In this document: piece by piece, positions 45,327 to 56,698 of the stretch
Position numbering within the stretch: position 1 is the first letter of the stretch
How the letters are laid out: each line of letters begins with the position of its first letter
Origin: Undaria pinnatifida
Taxonomy: Eukaryota > Sar > Phaeophyceae > Laminariales > Alariaceae
Length of the DNA stretch: 64,000 nucleotides
Assembly: GCA_012845835.1 (NCBI GenBank)
Contig: JABAKD010000022.1
Coordinates: forward strand, 7,535,542-7,599,541
Direction: 5' to 3'
Notes under the pieces: model-generated
The model's database searches: none
What the model was told of the DNA's origin: nothing
The model's input: the letters and a program-made list of their open reading frames with translations, nothing else
Translations under genes and position numbers: made by a program

Positions 45327-48300
45327 TTTACCTGTGCATGTTACTCCAGCCGCTCGGGTGGGGTTGGGGAGGGGGGTCTCGGCGAGGGATAGGTGGATAT
45401 TCTATTTTTTTATCATAGCTTCGCGGGTGAGTGAGGTGGAGGTAGAAGGGGAGGGTCGGTAGCTCTGCTCGTGGTTGTACCACCGCTGCGAGCAGGAGAG
45501 CGAGAAGAAGGGCTGATTTGAGTTGGAAGGGTGAAAAGAGTTGTTCGGTGGTGAGGATGTTGGAGAAGGGAATGGGGGTTTGGGGGAGGGGGCTGCTGGG
45601 AAAGCTAGGTTCGTCAGATTGTGTTGAATCGCTTGTGACAGACGGGGGGGGGGGGGGGGGGGGGTTGGTGGACCGCGAGATTGAGACGGGGTGGGAGGTA
45701 CACGTGTTTATTTGTTGCTGTGTGCCATACACAACGTAGGATGGGATAAGGGGTTGTTTTTTTTCTGTCCGCGCGAGGGGCCCGGCCGAAAACGCAGCTG
45801 CACTCCCTACCGCATTCGTGAGGAACGCATGCCACGTGATCAAATCGTTTTTGTTTTGTTTTTTGTCTTTTATCGAACCGAATCAACTCAAACCAACACA
45901 TACATATATTTTGCGGCGGCGGCTAGGCGGCTGCGGGAGCGTTGGTTGTCTTCCATTTCTGCTCTCTCGTCGGCTGCTCTCTTCCTGTTCCCTGTTTTGC
46001 CTTGATCGAGTCCCTGTCGTGTCCTGTTTCGATCGAGTCCCGTCCTATTCTGGTCGGTCTCAATCGAGTCGTATATCTGTTCATGTCCCGGTCGGGTCGT
46101 GCCCTGTTCTATGTACATCAAGCCCTGCCCTGTTCTGCCTCCACTAAATCCTGTCGTGTTTTGTCTCGATCGATTGTTGTCCTGTTTCGAGCCCTGTCCT
46201 GTCCTGTCCTGTCCTGTCTGTGTGCTTTTCAGTTATTTCCCATCATTCCAGCCTCGAGTCCGTCCTCTTGACTGTAAATATCAGGGATGATCCGCGGTGT
46301 ATAAGAAGCCACAAGGGTTCCCATAATGAGGGTATCGTGCCCACTAATTCTTCAGAGCAATAGCCGAGAAACAAACGTGTTCGTGAGTGTACGCGGCCGC
46401 TTCACCCACAAGAAGGGAGGGTCGCCCTCTTGAACTTTCGGTTTTCGAGCTCCCATGCCTGTGTCCTGGCACACCCCCAGGGACGTGAATATCCTCTCCT
46501 TTCATCACGTTACCAACGGTTATGAATACTCAGCTCGTTTGGTGCCGCCTGTGTCCAATTGTGGGGAAGCCGGCGGCGTGCGCACCTTTTCAAGGTTACG
46601 CGTGCAGGCAGATATTTCCCCCTGCCTTGTTGGGGACTTTCAGAGGGGACAATCGTCGAAAAATGCTGACGATTTCAGTATGGACCACACCGCCGAGTAG
46701 CCCGGGCCGCTGGGGTAGGTGTGTCCGAGGTGCATTTTGCCGTCCTCCCACGCACGGTAGGGGAGCGGCAAATTCTAAGAAGTTTATGCGCTCCTAATAT
46801 GAGGAACTCAATGTCTCACCCCTCCGAAACATGCCTTCGAAGGCATTCGTTCGAGCAACTCGACCACCAACACCTCTATCTATATATATGCCCTAGTCCT
46901 TGAAAAAGTATACTCATAGAGGTATCAGACTAACTAGCCGGTAGTTGCTCGCTTGAGGAGCTCAATCCCCCAGGAAAAACATTTGACCCAAAAATTGCAA
47001 ACCCCCGCGCACCGTGGGATAATCCATTGTAAGGAACTGTGCGACACGCGTGTAAGTAGCACGGTGATGTTTTTTGCCCTGCGCGCTCACGCCAGACAGA
47101 TGATAACACCGCACATTCACTTTCGATATTTTACTCGCGCTTTTTGGGCTCCAGCAGGAGGCGGAAAAAGGACACCGCCTCCTGGGGAACAGCACGCAAA
47201 TGCGTTTCATCGGGGGCAATAGCTATTAATACCAGTATACGTCGAAGTGTACCAGTAGCTCCCTTCCCGCGGAATAATCGTGTTGCATGCCTGAACTTCA
47301 AATTTCGCTTCAACTCTGGAGTTCATTTGCATCTCGCGGTCCCCAAAAAATAGAACTGCATCCAGGTTTGTGGGGGCAGCTGATCGGACCTAAGTAGTGC
47401 TGGATATTTTCTGCAGTTCATTGGTGTTGCGTACTGCATTTCGTACACTTCTCAGCGCCGCACCAAGTTCGTAGCGTTATCTCCTACTGATAAAGGTTTC
47501 TCTAGGAGGCCGTATCTTGAGATACCGGTAGGGTATTTGCCGCCGAAAGCCGTTCTCGATAACCGCGTGGTTCTGCCGTTAAGGTTGCTCTACCGATGAA
47601 GCGATCTCGTTACTGAAGTGCATGACGTTCTTGTTACTGAAGTGCAGGGTGTTATTCCTACTCGGTAAGTTGGTGAAGCGTTCTCGTTCTTTCTGCTCAA
47701 GTGAGTGCGAGTGGAAAAAGTTACTTGGTTTGAATTTTTAGTGTATTACACGGTTCTGTACGCGTATCCGGCAAGAAATGATCCTGCCGTGCTCGGTCGC
47801 CTGGCACGCTCAACAATGCCAGAACATCGTGTTTCCGATACTAACCGGCACGGCGAGGGAAACCCGAATCGTCCCGGGCGAATTGAGAATATCGCATGTG
47901 GCAAGAAAGCGGCATCATGGCGACGTACAGCGTTCAGCAGCAGCAGTTGTAGTAATAGCAGTAGTAGTAGTAGTAGTAGCAGTAGTAGTAGTAGTAGTAG
48001 CAGTAGTAGTAGCAGTAGTAGCAGTATTATTAGTAGCAATAGTAGCAGTAGTAGCAGTATTAATAGTAGCAGTATTAACAGTGTTAGCAGCAGTAGTGGC
48101 AGTAGTAGTAGTAGTAGTAGTAGTATGAGCAGTATATTTTGTTTGCGTCACGCCTGTTAGTAGCTACCTGGTGCCGGGCATCGTATGAGAGGGCCGGCAG
48201 TGTGCTGCCTATCTATGCGGCGAGGCTACATTAGCGCGAGGCCGCCGCGAAGGTCGCCTCAGGCGTGTGGCCTTATGCGGTAGAGGGCTTTGGCAGGCTG

Positions 48301-50245
48301 CAGCTGAAACATCTATTGCAGCGCCGTGTGTTTTGGCAGCTGCTGCTCGGTGCTGCTATTTGTGTTGAAGGCGCACGAACGAGCGAGTCAGCTGACTTGT
48401 CACACCTGCAACAGACGAAGGCGCAAGCTTTTCTTTCACACCCCTCATATTTTTCGGGGTGCTTTTCGTACAGCCAGAGTCGGCCATGAACCGAAAGAGG
48501 CTGTGAAAACGCGTAATCAGTTGAGTAGCGAGAAACCTTCTTCACTTGAGTAACGAGAACAGTCTCGGGGGTTTGGCGACACCTCTTAGAGTAACTCTGG
48601 GGAGCGAAAATGCCTCATTGTCACTCCCCCGATTTCATGGCGATTCTTCTTTTTCACATGACACTTCTTCATTACCACATCCCTCATTGACGGCACTTCC
48701 TCAGTATCACATTCCTTATCACGGGCTACCGCTGCAACGTAATATCCCTTAACGAATGGCACCTATACCCCTCGTCACATGGCGCTAATCCATTATCATC
48801 TCACTCGCCACTGGACACCTAGACTATAAAACTATCACAGCCCCGAATGCACAAGGCGCGAGTGAGGTACTGCGTCACTTCGACACGAGGCACCTTCTTC
48901 TTCAGGTCAAGGCCACGGTACCGGGGTTAACCTTTTTCTCGTTCAGAGCAGCAAAACAAATGCTTCCATGGCGGCGTACTTGGGCAAAAATAATTCAGCA
49001 CAAAATCTCAAGATTTGCAAAGCAACAGCTGTACGTAACGTACTCCCTTGCGCGAGGGGTTTTGAGCCGCTGTTTTAAAAGGCCGTTAAATGCCCCCCCC
49101 ATCTTAGGCTTGTATCTTCATTACCATTAGCCACTTTCCCCATCACATGACACTTGACCGTTACAGGAGTGGTAGGTGGTCACTTTTTAGGGACCCCGAG
49201 ACAAGGAAAAGCGGTATATGAGGCACCTCAAATTTCTCCACACCGTTTCCCCCCACTTTAAGGGGCCTCGTCCCTAAAACGTAGTGCACGCAACACTCCA
49301 TGAGGCACCCCAAGTCCCTTATAAGGGGCCGCTACACAGCAGCCTCACACTTGCAAAAAACGCCACATACTAGTAGAATATTAAAACTCATAAGAGACGC
49401 CAAGTTTGTCAAGGATCAATGGTATACAAGGGACCCTGCCGCCCCTACGCACTGTGGTCCTGAAAAAGGGTCATCTACTGTACCTGGTATCATATAACAC
49501 GATTCTCTCATCGCATGAGGAACGTCGTCTCACCACGAACGGGTACGCCGGACGAGAAAAAAAAACAATGCGCCAACGACCAAAGCGCGGGGGGGGGGAA
49601 CTAAAAACGAAACTAAGGCTCCGTCGAAAAAACGAAAAAAACGCAACGAATGAGTAGAGGGGGAAAACAGAAGGAAGCCATGATTCCGTCGAAAAGACAG
49701 TGAGACAGTAACTAATGAGCAGGAGAGATAAAACAGTGAACTGGCGGTAACACCCGAACGACTTACAGTAACAAGTCTTTCGAAAATACGAAAAGACAGC
49801 AAAAATAAAGAAGTATATAAATCGGTGTTTTCAAATTCGGCCATGCCATGCTCCCGCCCTCGCCTCTCGCCGCGGTCCCAACCAGAACTCGACCACAGCG
49901 CTTGCGGAAAAAACACAGCTTCCCCCCGCCCCCTGAAACAAAAGTATCTACGTGCGTAAAACTACGTAGCAAATAACAGCGGTTCTTTTTTTCTGGCTCG
50001 ATCGGCGAAAGGAGTTGCCTCTCTTGACCTCTTAGAACCGCAATCGCTTTTCGGGAATGCTAAACGTTAATACTGAAGGAAAAATTGGCAGGGCCACCCG
50101 TGCGTGCGAACGAGGCCTCATTAGGGTTGTCGTGTTTTCTGTTTTTCTCGTGCCTTATTCCTGACCAATATCGATCGCCCCGCCAAGTCCTACAAAAACA
50201 AAAATATCAAGAACAAGAACGAGAACAAGAGGAAGAACGATAAAA
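45327..50245. other. Intergenic between two convergent genes
   Basis: 3' flanks of the PP4R3 gene (plus) and the 50.2-54.5 kb gene (minus). A 20-G run lies at about 45645-45664 and (CCTGT)n near 46195-46220. The frames at 46455-47350 show no recognisable family. No RNA gene seen. Confidence 0.45.
47935..48128 (+). repeat. (AGT/AGC)n trinucleotide tract
   Basis: About 190 bases of interrupted AGT and AGC triplets. It gives poly-Ser, poly-Val or poly-Leu frames that are artefacts. Confidence 0.9.
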
Positions 50246-53200
50246 CTAACGGCGTTTTTTCGCGCCCCCCGCCCCCCCCCCGCCCGCTCCTTTCTTCTTC
50301 CCTCCACTACTCCTATTCGTCTTATTCTTCTCTCCCGCCTTCCCCTTCCCGCCCCTGCCCCCCCCGCCGCCGCCACCACCACCGCCACTGCTGGCAGAAT
50401 CCCGTCCCCGATCCCCGCCCCTCGCCCCCTGCGCGATGGTCACGGGGAGTTCCAGTCTCTTTCCGCAGAGGGATTCGACGCCTCTGGAGAGCCAGTCCAC
50501 TGCGTTGCCCGGGATGCCCAGGGTGACGGGGTTGCCGCAGATCCACTCGACGACCACGCCTTCGTCTTCGCTAACCTGCAGGCAAGCCAGGGCGTCCACC
50601 TTGCAACAACGGAAAAATGATAATAGGGGGAGATAGAGAGGGCGCTACTCATTCTTTGCTTGCCTGGGTCCTTTGGTAGTCAACCACACATCCCTTTCGA
50701 GAGGAGAGCATCGTTCCTACTTCTAATAGATGTATCTCCAACAATTGGGCGCTCATTACAACGGCAGGGGGCATAATCATGTGTTGCTTGTCTTAATAAT
50801 TAGATCACTGACCACGCCCCCGTTTCGACACGGGGGGGGGGGGGAGTAAAACAAGGCTAACAAAACTAGGGGTCACCAACAGGGAGAAACAGAGGCAGGA
50901 GGGGTGTATAGAAGGGTGATATAAGCCTAGCGTGGGTCGAACGGAACCCCCAACTCTAGCTTTGCGGTGGTACGAGATTCAAAGTGTCTGATACAGGCGT
51001 GACTCTTCGTTGGAGCGCGTTACTTTCGTTTCATAATCATTTCGCAACCGCACCCACATTGCCGACACATTACCTACGGAATTAGAGAGTCGGCTAACGT
51101 TCGCAGTAGTTAACTACAGCACGGCCAAGCACAGCAGCACGGCCGATCAAAGCATCAAAGGTACAAACCCAAACCCAAACCAAACCCAACAGACCAAGCT
51201 AAACCAAGCCAAACCGAGCCAAACTAAACCAAACCAAACCAAACCAAACCAAACCAAACCAAACCGAACCAAACCAAACCGAACCAAACCAAACCAAACC
51301 AAACCAAACCAAACAAAACGAAACGAAACGAAACCGAACCAAACCAAACCAAACCAAACCAAACCAAAGCAAACCAAACCAAACCAATTCACACCTGGCC
51401 GCCCTTGATGGCTCCTATTGGCGCCCCGAAAGACCACTTCGATCCGAGCTTGGTGAAGTCGCTGGATCGCTTCGGCTGCCACTCCTGGTGAAGCCATCAT
51501 GCCAACGAGAAAGCCAAAAACAAAAAGCAAAATCCAAGGAAACATTAAAAAAGGGCACCCGGTGCGTATCATAGCAACCACAAGTTAAAGAGATACCTCA
51601 GCTTTAAGATCGATAATTTCGTCGAGACCCATATTTGCAAGCTGCGTGTGACGCTGCGATTCCGCGCGCTACCGGGTGCATGATTTCCTGAGGAATACAC
51701 GTTGGCGATCCCCCTGGGTGGTATCACTATTGCCAATAGGACGATTTTTACGAAGACAGTCAGCCCATAAACATACAGACCAGGGTCCCAAAAGGGCTAC
51801 GTAATGAGGTTTAAGAAGCAGACTTGGACACCGGGGGGGAAGCGAATGCGCGGAGGGGGGGGCGGCGGCTGGTTGGCCACACTAAATACCATCGTATGTA
51901 CGGAGGAGATGTTTGGTTGGAGAAAACGAGAGGAGAGGTTTGGTTCAGGGTCGAGATTCGACGTTCGGTCGAACAAAGTCACGTTTGGTTCAGGGTCGAG
52001 ATTCGACATTCGGTCGGACAAAGTCACGAACGATGGATGGGTGGCCGTCATGTTGATGTTTGTAAACAATTCAAGGTCGTGCGGGGTAGGGTACTCTACC
52101 CAAGTATCCGCGGGTATTTACCCAGGTATGTACCCTACCCAGCTCATGGGTAGGTTGGTACTACTCTCGGTACTCTAGCCAAACTACCCGTAGGTGTTCG
52201 GGTATCTACTCGGTACCCGCGGGTAGGTTATGTACTACTCTCGTACCCGTACCCAAATCTCGGGTAAGTTTGGTAATACGCTCGTTACCTTACCCAAATC
52301 CCGGGTGAGTTGGGTCCTACTCTCCGTACCCTACCCAAAGTCGCGGGTAGGTTGGGTACTACTCTCGGTACTCTACTCTACCCCACCTCGAGTATACACC
52401 TGGGTATCTACCCGACCTCGGGTAAATACCCTGGCATCTACCCGAGGTGGGGCAGATACCCTGGCATCTACCCGAGATCTGGGTATCTGCCCGGTACTCG
52501 GTGAAATGGAGTGCTGGTGACGTCATATTGCGTGCGCGGGGCACTTCTGCGGGCCTTTTTCTGCGGCCTGCGATGGAGTACGCGTGTATACTTTCTGCTC
52601 CACCAACGACCCAGAGTTCCCGAGTAGCGCGACCAGGAGAGGTGGGGCAGTCATGAGCCACGTAAATTGTGGTAGCATCTACCGATGATGCAGGTGCATC
52701 CTCCTCACAAGATGCGGCAGGACAACAAGCAGAGGTGATTGAAGTCGAGACGGAGGAAGGAGGGGCCTCGAATAAGGCTAAGGCTGTGTGTGCCGTCGAG
52801 CCCGCTAAGATCTTCGACGTGAGGACTGGAGCGGAGTTTGCCGTGCCGCAGGCTGTGATCGACGCCATCGAGTCGTTCACGGTACCGGCTGATTTTCAGC
52901 AGGAAGGGATGGGCCCATGAGGACTCCTTCACGTACAGCTTGGGAAACTATACGTGAAGCCGAAGCCAACTTATCTCAACAAGGACGGCAGCAAGAATAC
53001 GACAGCAGCCGAATTCTACTGCCAAGCCAGCGCCGCGTGCCGAAAAAGCAAGCAAATTATACCGTGCGTAAATGGCACGCAGTTGCGGGGATCTAGCCCG
53101 GAACGGGGGAAGGGGTACCGAAAATCTCAAAAGACTAAATTGATTCATGTACATTTCGTACCTTGGTAGAGAATGGGCGAGAACAGGTAGAGCACCTGAC

Positions 53201-54458
53201 TACTCGCAGGCAATACCCGCGTACCCGAGGGCGGGTACTCTACCCGAGTACCCGCGGGTAGGTTGGGTACTACTCGAGAGCTCGTACCCGTACCCAAAAT
53301 CGCGGGTAGGTTTGGTACTACTCTCGGTACTCTAGCCGAATTACCCGGAGGTATTAGGTATCTACCCGGTACCCGCAGGTAGGTTTGGTACTACTCTCGT
53401 ACCCGTACGTACCCAGATCCCGGGTAAGTTTTGTACTACTCTCGGTACCCTACCCAAAATCCCGGGTAGGTTAGGTACTACTCTCGTACCCGTACCCAAT
53501 ATCGCGGGTAGGTTTGGTACTACTCTCGTACCCGTACGTACCCAGATCCCGGGTAGGTTGGGTACTACTCTCGGTACCCTACCCGAATTACCCTACCCAG
53601 CACGACCTTTAAATAATGTTGTGACCCAGAATTCACCGCCGCCGGACTCAAATCTTCCTGCCTATACTTACCGGATATCACAGCGAGCTCTATGGAAGAC
53701 AATGCTGCAGAAGCACCACCACCACCACCATCACCACTCCACTATAACCACACCATAATCACCATCAGCGAGTTGCGAGCTGCGAGAGGCAATTCACTCA
53801 CCGCCATCCCCCTCAAGACTGTCAAGATGTCCGCCGCTTCCTCCTTGATGTCCCCATCGGCGGCCTCCTGGGCCGCAAAAGACGCCACCGGTGCCCAATC
53901 CCTCATGATGTCAAGAAACTCGTCGCTTGACAGCTCGCGGATGACCTCATCCTCCTTCTCGAACAGCGTCCCTATCCCCCTCGGTTCCTCAACCTTCCTC
54001 GTGTCGGTGTATCCGGGGAACGGCTGCTGTTGATCCTCGCTACCGCCTCCTGCTCCGGCTGCTCTTTCGTGATCATCTTCGTCGTCGTTCGGGTAGTACG
54101 CGCTGGGTTTGGGCGCGGCGGGGGGTGGGCCGAATCCCGTCGCGTGCAGTGCCGTCGTGGAACCTGCTGCTGCTGTTCCTGAGGAAGGTCGTGTCAGTGA
54201 TCGCCGTCTTCTCGATGTCGGCGCTGCTCCTGCTGCTGCGGCTGCGGCTGCTGCTGCCCCGGCGGCGGCTGATGTTCTGTGCATCAACGGAGAGGTAGTA
54301 GCATGATGCCGTCGCGAGGGACATGAGGTCCAATAGCCGCGCGTTTCTCCTGTCGCTGACGGCGAGAGCGACCCCGGCCCGGCCGTGAAACCGAAGCACT
54401 CCTGTTTCACCAGCGATAGTCCACAGACGATCCATAGAGGTAGTTGTCGAGTCACCAT
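50246..54458 (-). CDS. Protein of unknown function with N-terminal targeting-like region (3 exons)
   Basis: Exons on the minus strand: 54458-53802, 51484-51395 and 50599-50246, all phase 0, giving 366 residues. Donors are GTGAGT and GTGTGA; acceptors are TTCACCAG and TTGCAAG. The N-terminus has a hydrophobic core (LPLWIVCGLSLV) followed by CFGF. That could be a signal peptide plus an aromatic start of a transit peptide, but it is weaker than the presequence of the neighbouring gene. Then come an Ala/Ser/Arg-rich linker, a hydrophilic domain (FEKEDEVIRELSSDEFLDIM), EWQPKRSSDFTKLGSKWSFG, and a compact C-terminal region (VDALACLQVSEDEGVVVEWI). The alternating strands followed by GNPVTLGIPGNAVDW faintly suggest an acetyltransferase-like fold, but I do not recognise the family. 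A Gly/Lys-rich tail ends in KKRR. It diverges from the methyltransferase gene at 56.7 kb. Confidence 0.68.
50640..50865 (-). mobile_element. LINE 3' ends, two overlapping fragments
   Basis: Minus-strand matches to the LINE terminus at 50640-50760 and again, more decayed, at about 50770-50850, within the intron before the last exon of the minus-strand gene and sense to it. A 13-G run (about 50831-50843) adjoins the second. Confidence 0.6.
51175..51390 (+). repeat. (AACCA)n pentanucleotide array
   Basis: About 210 bases of AACCA with AACCG and AACGA variants. On the minus strand the intron after exon 2 of the host gene opens directly into this TTGGT array, 5 bases after its GTGTGAA donor. Confidence 0.9.
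51590..51790 (+). repeat. Dispersed repeat family A, copy 5
   Basis: TCAGCTTTAAGATCGA, ATTTCGTCGAGACC, TTTGCAAGCTGCGTGTGA and AATAGGACGATTTTTACGAA align with the full-length copy at 17515-17740. Antisense to the host gene. Confidence 0.72.
52085..52520 (+). repeat. TACCC-type minisatellite, array 1
   Basis: Irregular units built from GGTAGGTTGGGTACTACTC, TCGGTACYCTACCC and CGGGTA, in the first intron of the minus-strand gene. Confidence 0.8.
52669..53165 (+). mobile_element. Possible DNA-transposon relic (BED-type zinc finger)
   Basis: Frame 52669-52919 (no ATG) has an acidic segment, then KIFDVRTGAEFAVPQAVIDA. A second frame, 52954-53169, has YLNKDGSKNTTAAEFYCQAS followed by AACRKSKQIIPCVNG. 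The CxxxxxC spacing after a Tyr resembles the BED zinc finger at the start of hAT transposases. It is bracketed by arrays of the same minisatellite. No catalytic region is present, and the assignment is weak. Confidence 0.33.
53190..53610 (+). repeat. TACCC-type minisatellite, array 2
   Basis: Same unit and orientation as 52085-52520. Confidence 0.8.
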
Positions 54459-56389
54459 AGCTGGCTAACCCGCGAGAGCAAGAGATTAGTGTTTCCTCTC
54501 CCTGCAGCACTAAACACTTAACACTAAAACGCAGGGAAGGTTTCCAAGTTATCAGTATTGCGTTTTGTTTTTGGGGATGCATCGTATTTATCCCCGTGCA
54601 TTTGGTCGGTTCTGCGAAAGGGAAGGGTCCTGAGGGTGCGAGAAGCCACATTTTTACGTAGTCTTTAGCTGCGGGACGAGAGGGATCCGTAGAGGCGCGG
54701 GGGAAGGAGCTGATCAGCCGGTCTCTTTTACGCAGGTGTGTACGCCGTCTGCTGTTTCTTCCTTCATGTGTTTTGACTTTTGTTGTCGTCGTTGCTTTCC
54801 CAGCAGTTGATTACGTAAGATTCTTGATTGCACCAGGTGCAAGCCAGCATGTCTGTCTCCGTCATGATGGTGGCGGAGGTGTCACAGTAGCAGCGCGGCG
54901 TGTAGCCTCGAGAGGGAGCCCTGTGTTATTCTAGGTGCCCTTTCTCTGGCCTTTGGCTCGTCTCCGCGCGTTCGTGCGGTTGTTTCCATGAGCGGGTGCA
55001 CCTGGTTGCCCAACGTCGACAATCGCAAAGCCACGCGCAATGTTTTCGGTCCTGATCTCTGATGTGATCGCACGATACGCCTGCTGCTGTGCCTAGTAGT
55101 CGGCTGTAACTTCAACTACACAGCAGGCACGGACGTGTCGTAGTTGAGTGGTCTAATGTCCATGTTCCATGCTATCGTGTGCTTTCTGAATCCTTTGCTA
55201 CCGCTCATGTGATCATGCGGTTTCTAGACCCGCCTGCTCCTTCCTGCATACAGCAGTACTGGTAAATACAAACAGACAACTCGTTTGCTCCCCAAGGTCA
55301 CTACTCCCAGCACTGGCGGCAGATTCAAGTACTCCAATTGGAGCACTCCTGTAGACACGCCGTTACGTACACTTACGAGAGTATGTCTCGGCCAAACGCG
55401 TGACCAGTAGCAGACCGGCTCGCCTCGCACTGTGAGCGCGGCCGAAAACCTGCCTCGAGCAAGCCAAACCGGCAGTCGGTGGGGGGTCTAAGGAGACAAA
55501 ACCTAATCTATACCTGGTAGTCTATACGTACCACGTTCCTTACGTCAACTTATTTTCCCCTTCCCTTCCCTTCACTTCCTTTCTCTGCAACAGCGACGAC
55601 AACAGCAACAGCGACAACAGAAACAACAGTAACAACGACAACAACAGCGTCAACAACAATGGCAACGAAACTACATAAACTACTCTGTAATCGATGAGAT
55701 TTATCAAGTGCGACGGAGGGGCGTGTTGCCCCTTCGTCACGTGACTCCTAGTATGCCCCTTCGTCACGTGACTCCAAGTATGCAATAAGTCACATACCAG
55801 GGCACCATGTACTTGCAATATGCCCGTCGGGGAACCATCAGTTCCGCTGCATCTCCGTACTATCAATAGTACTTGTACATGGATTGCAGTTACACAAACC
55901 ACACATAATATAATCAAGCTTTGGTAAAGCAAAACCAACAACTGTATCAGCGATAGCACCAACAACGACGACAGCGGCAGCGACAACGACAACAGTTTCT
56001 ATGAAGGTTTCCCACACGATTAAACTAATCGGGTTCGTTGAAACTCGTAGACAAGAAGTGACCAAAACGCCCAAAGCGCACTGCACCTCGTGTACCTTTT
56101 CTCGCTGCTTCCTCCTCTGTTTTTGAACCATCAGATTAGTTTTTACTGGCCAACCCACGAACCGCACTCCTCCGCCTGTAACCGCTCCGTCTGCCCTATA
56201 AAAACAAAATAAATATATCAAGTGACGGAAAACCGAAACTTGCGAGGCGTTTCTAAACATAGCTCTTCCTCCCGCCACCACCCGTTTCCACCTCCTCCCT
56301 TCCCCCCACCCCCTTTCTCTCGGCTCCCCACCCCCACCCTGACCGTCCCCCTCCCCACCCCTTGTCATCCATATCTAAGAAAGTACGCA
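54459..56389. other. Divergent intergenic region between two genes
   Basis: No coding region is supported. It holds (CAACAG)n-like repeats near 55585-55670 and the two TCACGTGA boxes described separately. It should contain the promoters of both flanking genes. Confidence 0.5.
55729..55782. promoter_or_regulatory. Two tandem 27-bp units with a TCACGTGA box
   Basis: A 27-bp sequence occurs twice in direct tandem with one mismatch. Each copy has the palindrome TCACGTGA at 55737-55744 and 55764-55771. CACGTG is the core bound by bHLH and bZIP regulators (G-box/E-box). It lies between divergent genes, about 1.3 kb and 0.9 kb from their start codons. Regulatory function is inferred, not shown. Confidence 0.4.
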
Positions 56390-56675
56390 CAAAGTGCGGA
56401 AGTCCGGCTGACAAGTGGTTCACAGCAGGATGCAGCTCACCCTTCACGCCACTTGCCGAACACCTCACGGTGCTTCGCGCTTGGTGCACGCGATGTCTGT
56501 CCGGTCCGTGAAAACCCGACGTGCTCCGTCCCCGCATTGTAGGGATGCTAGAGTAGATGGTGTTGAGACTACGGCTATGCATGGAATGAGTATACCCACA
56601 CTCTCACCTTTATCCCCACCCCAGCAACCACCCCCATCTCCAACCCGCCCCCGACCCTCACCCCCAACCTGAACC
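56390..56675 (+). mobile_element. LINE 3' end with C-rich tail upstream of the methyltransferase gene
   Basis: Plus strand 56390-56590 matches the minus-strand fragment at 60045-60280 (for example CACCTCACGGTGCTTCGCGC and CTACGGCTATGCATG). The ATGAGTATACCC end is followed by about 85 bases of C-rich DNA reaching to about 25 bases before the ATG at 56699. Confidence 0.65.
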
Positions 56676-56698
56676 CAGTGTGCGCGAGAGAAGACACG

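Noticed and set aside
47705-48160. Poly-Ser protein
   Set aside because: Produced by the (AGT/AGC)n tract; no splice context or conserved flank.
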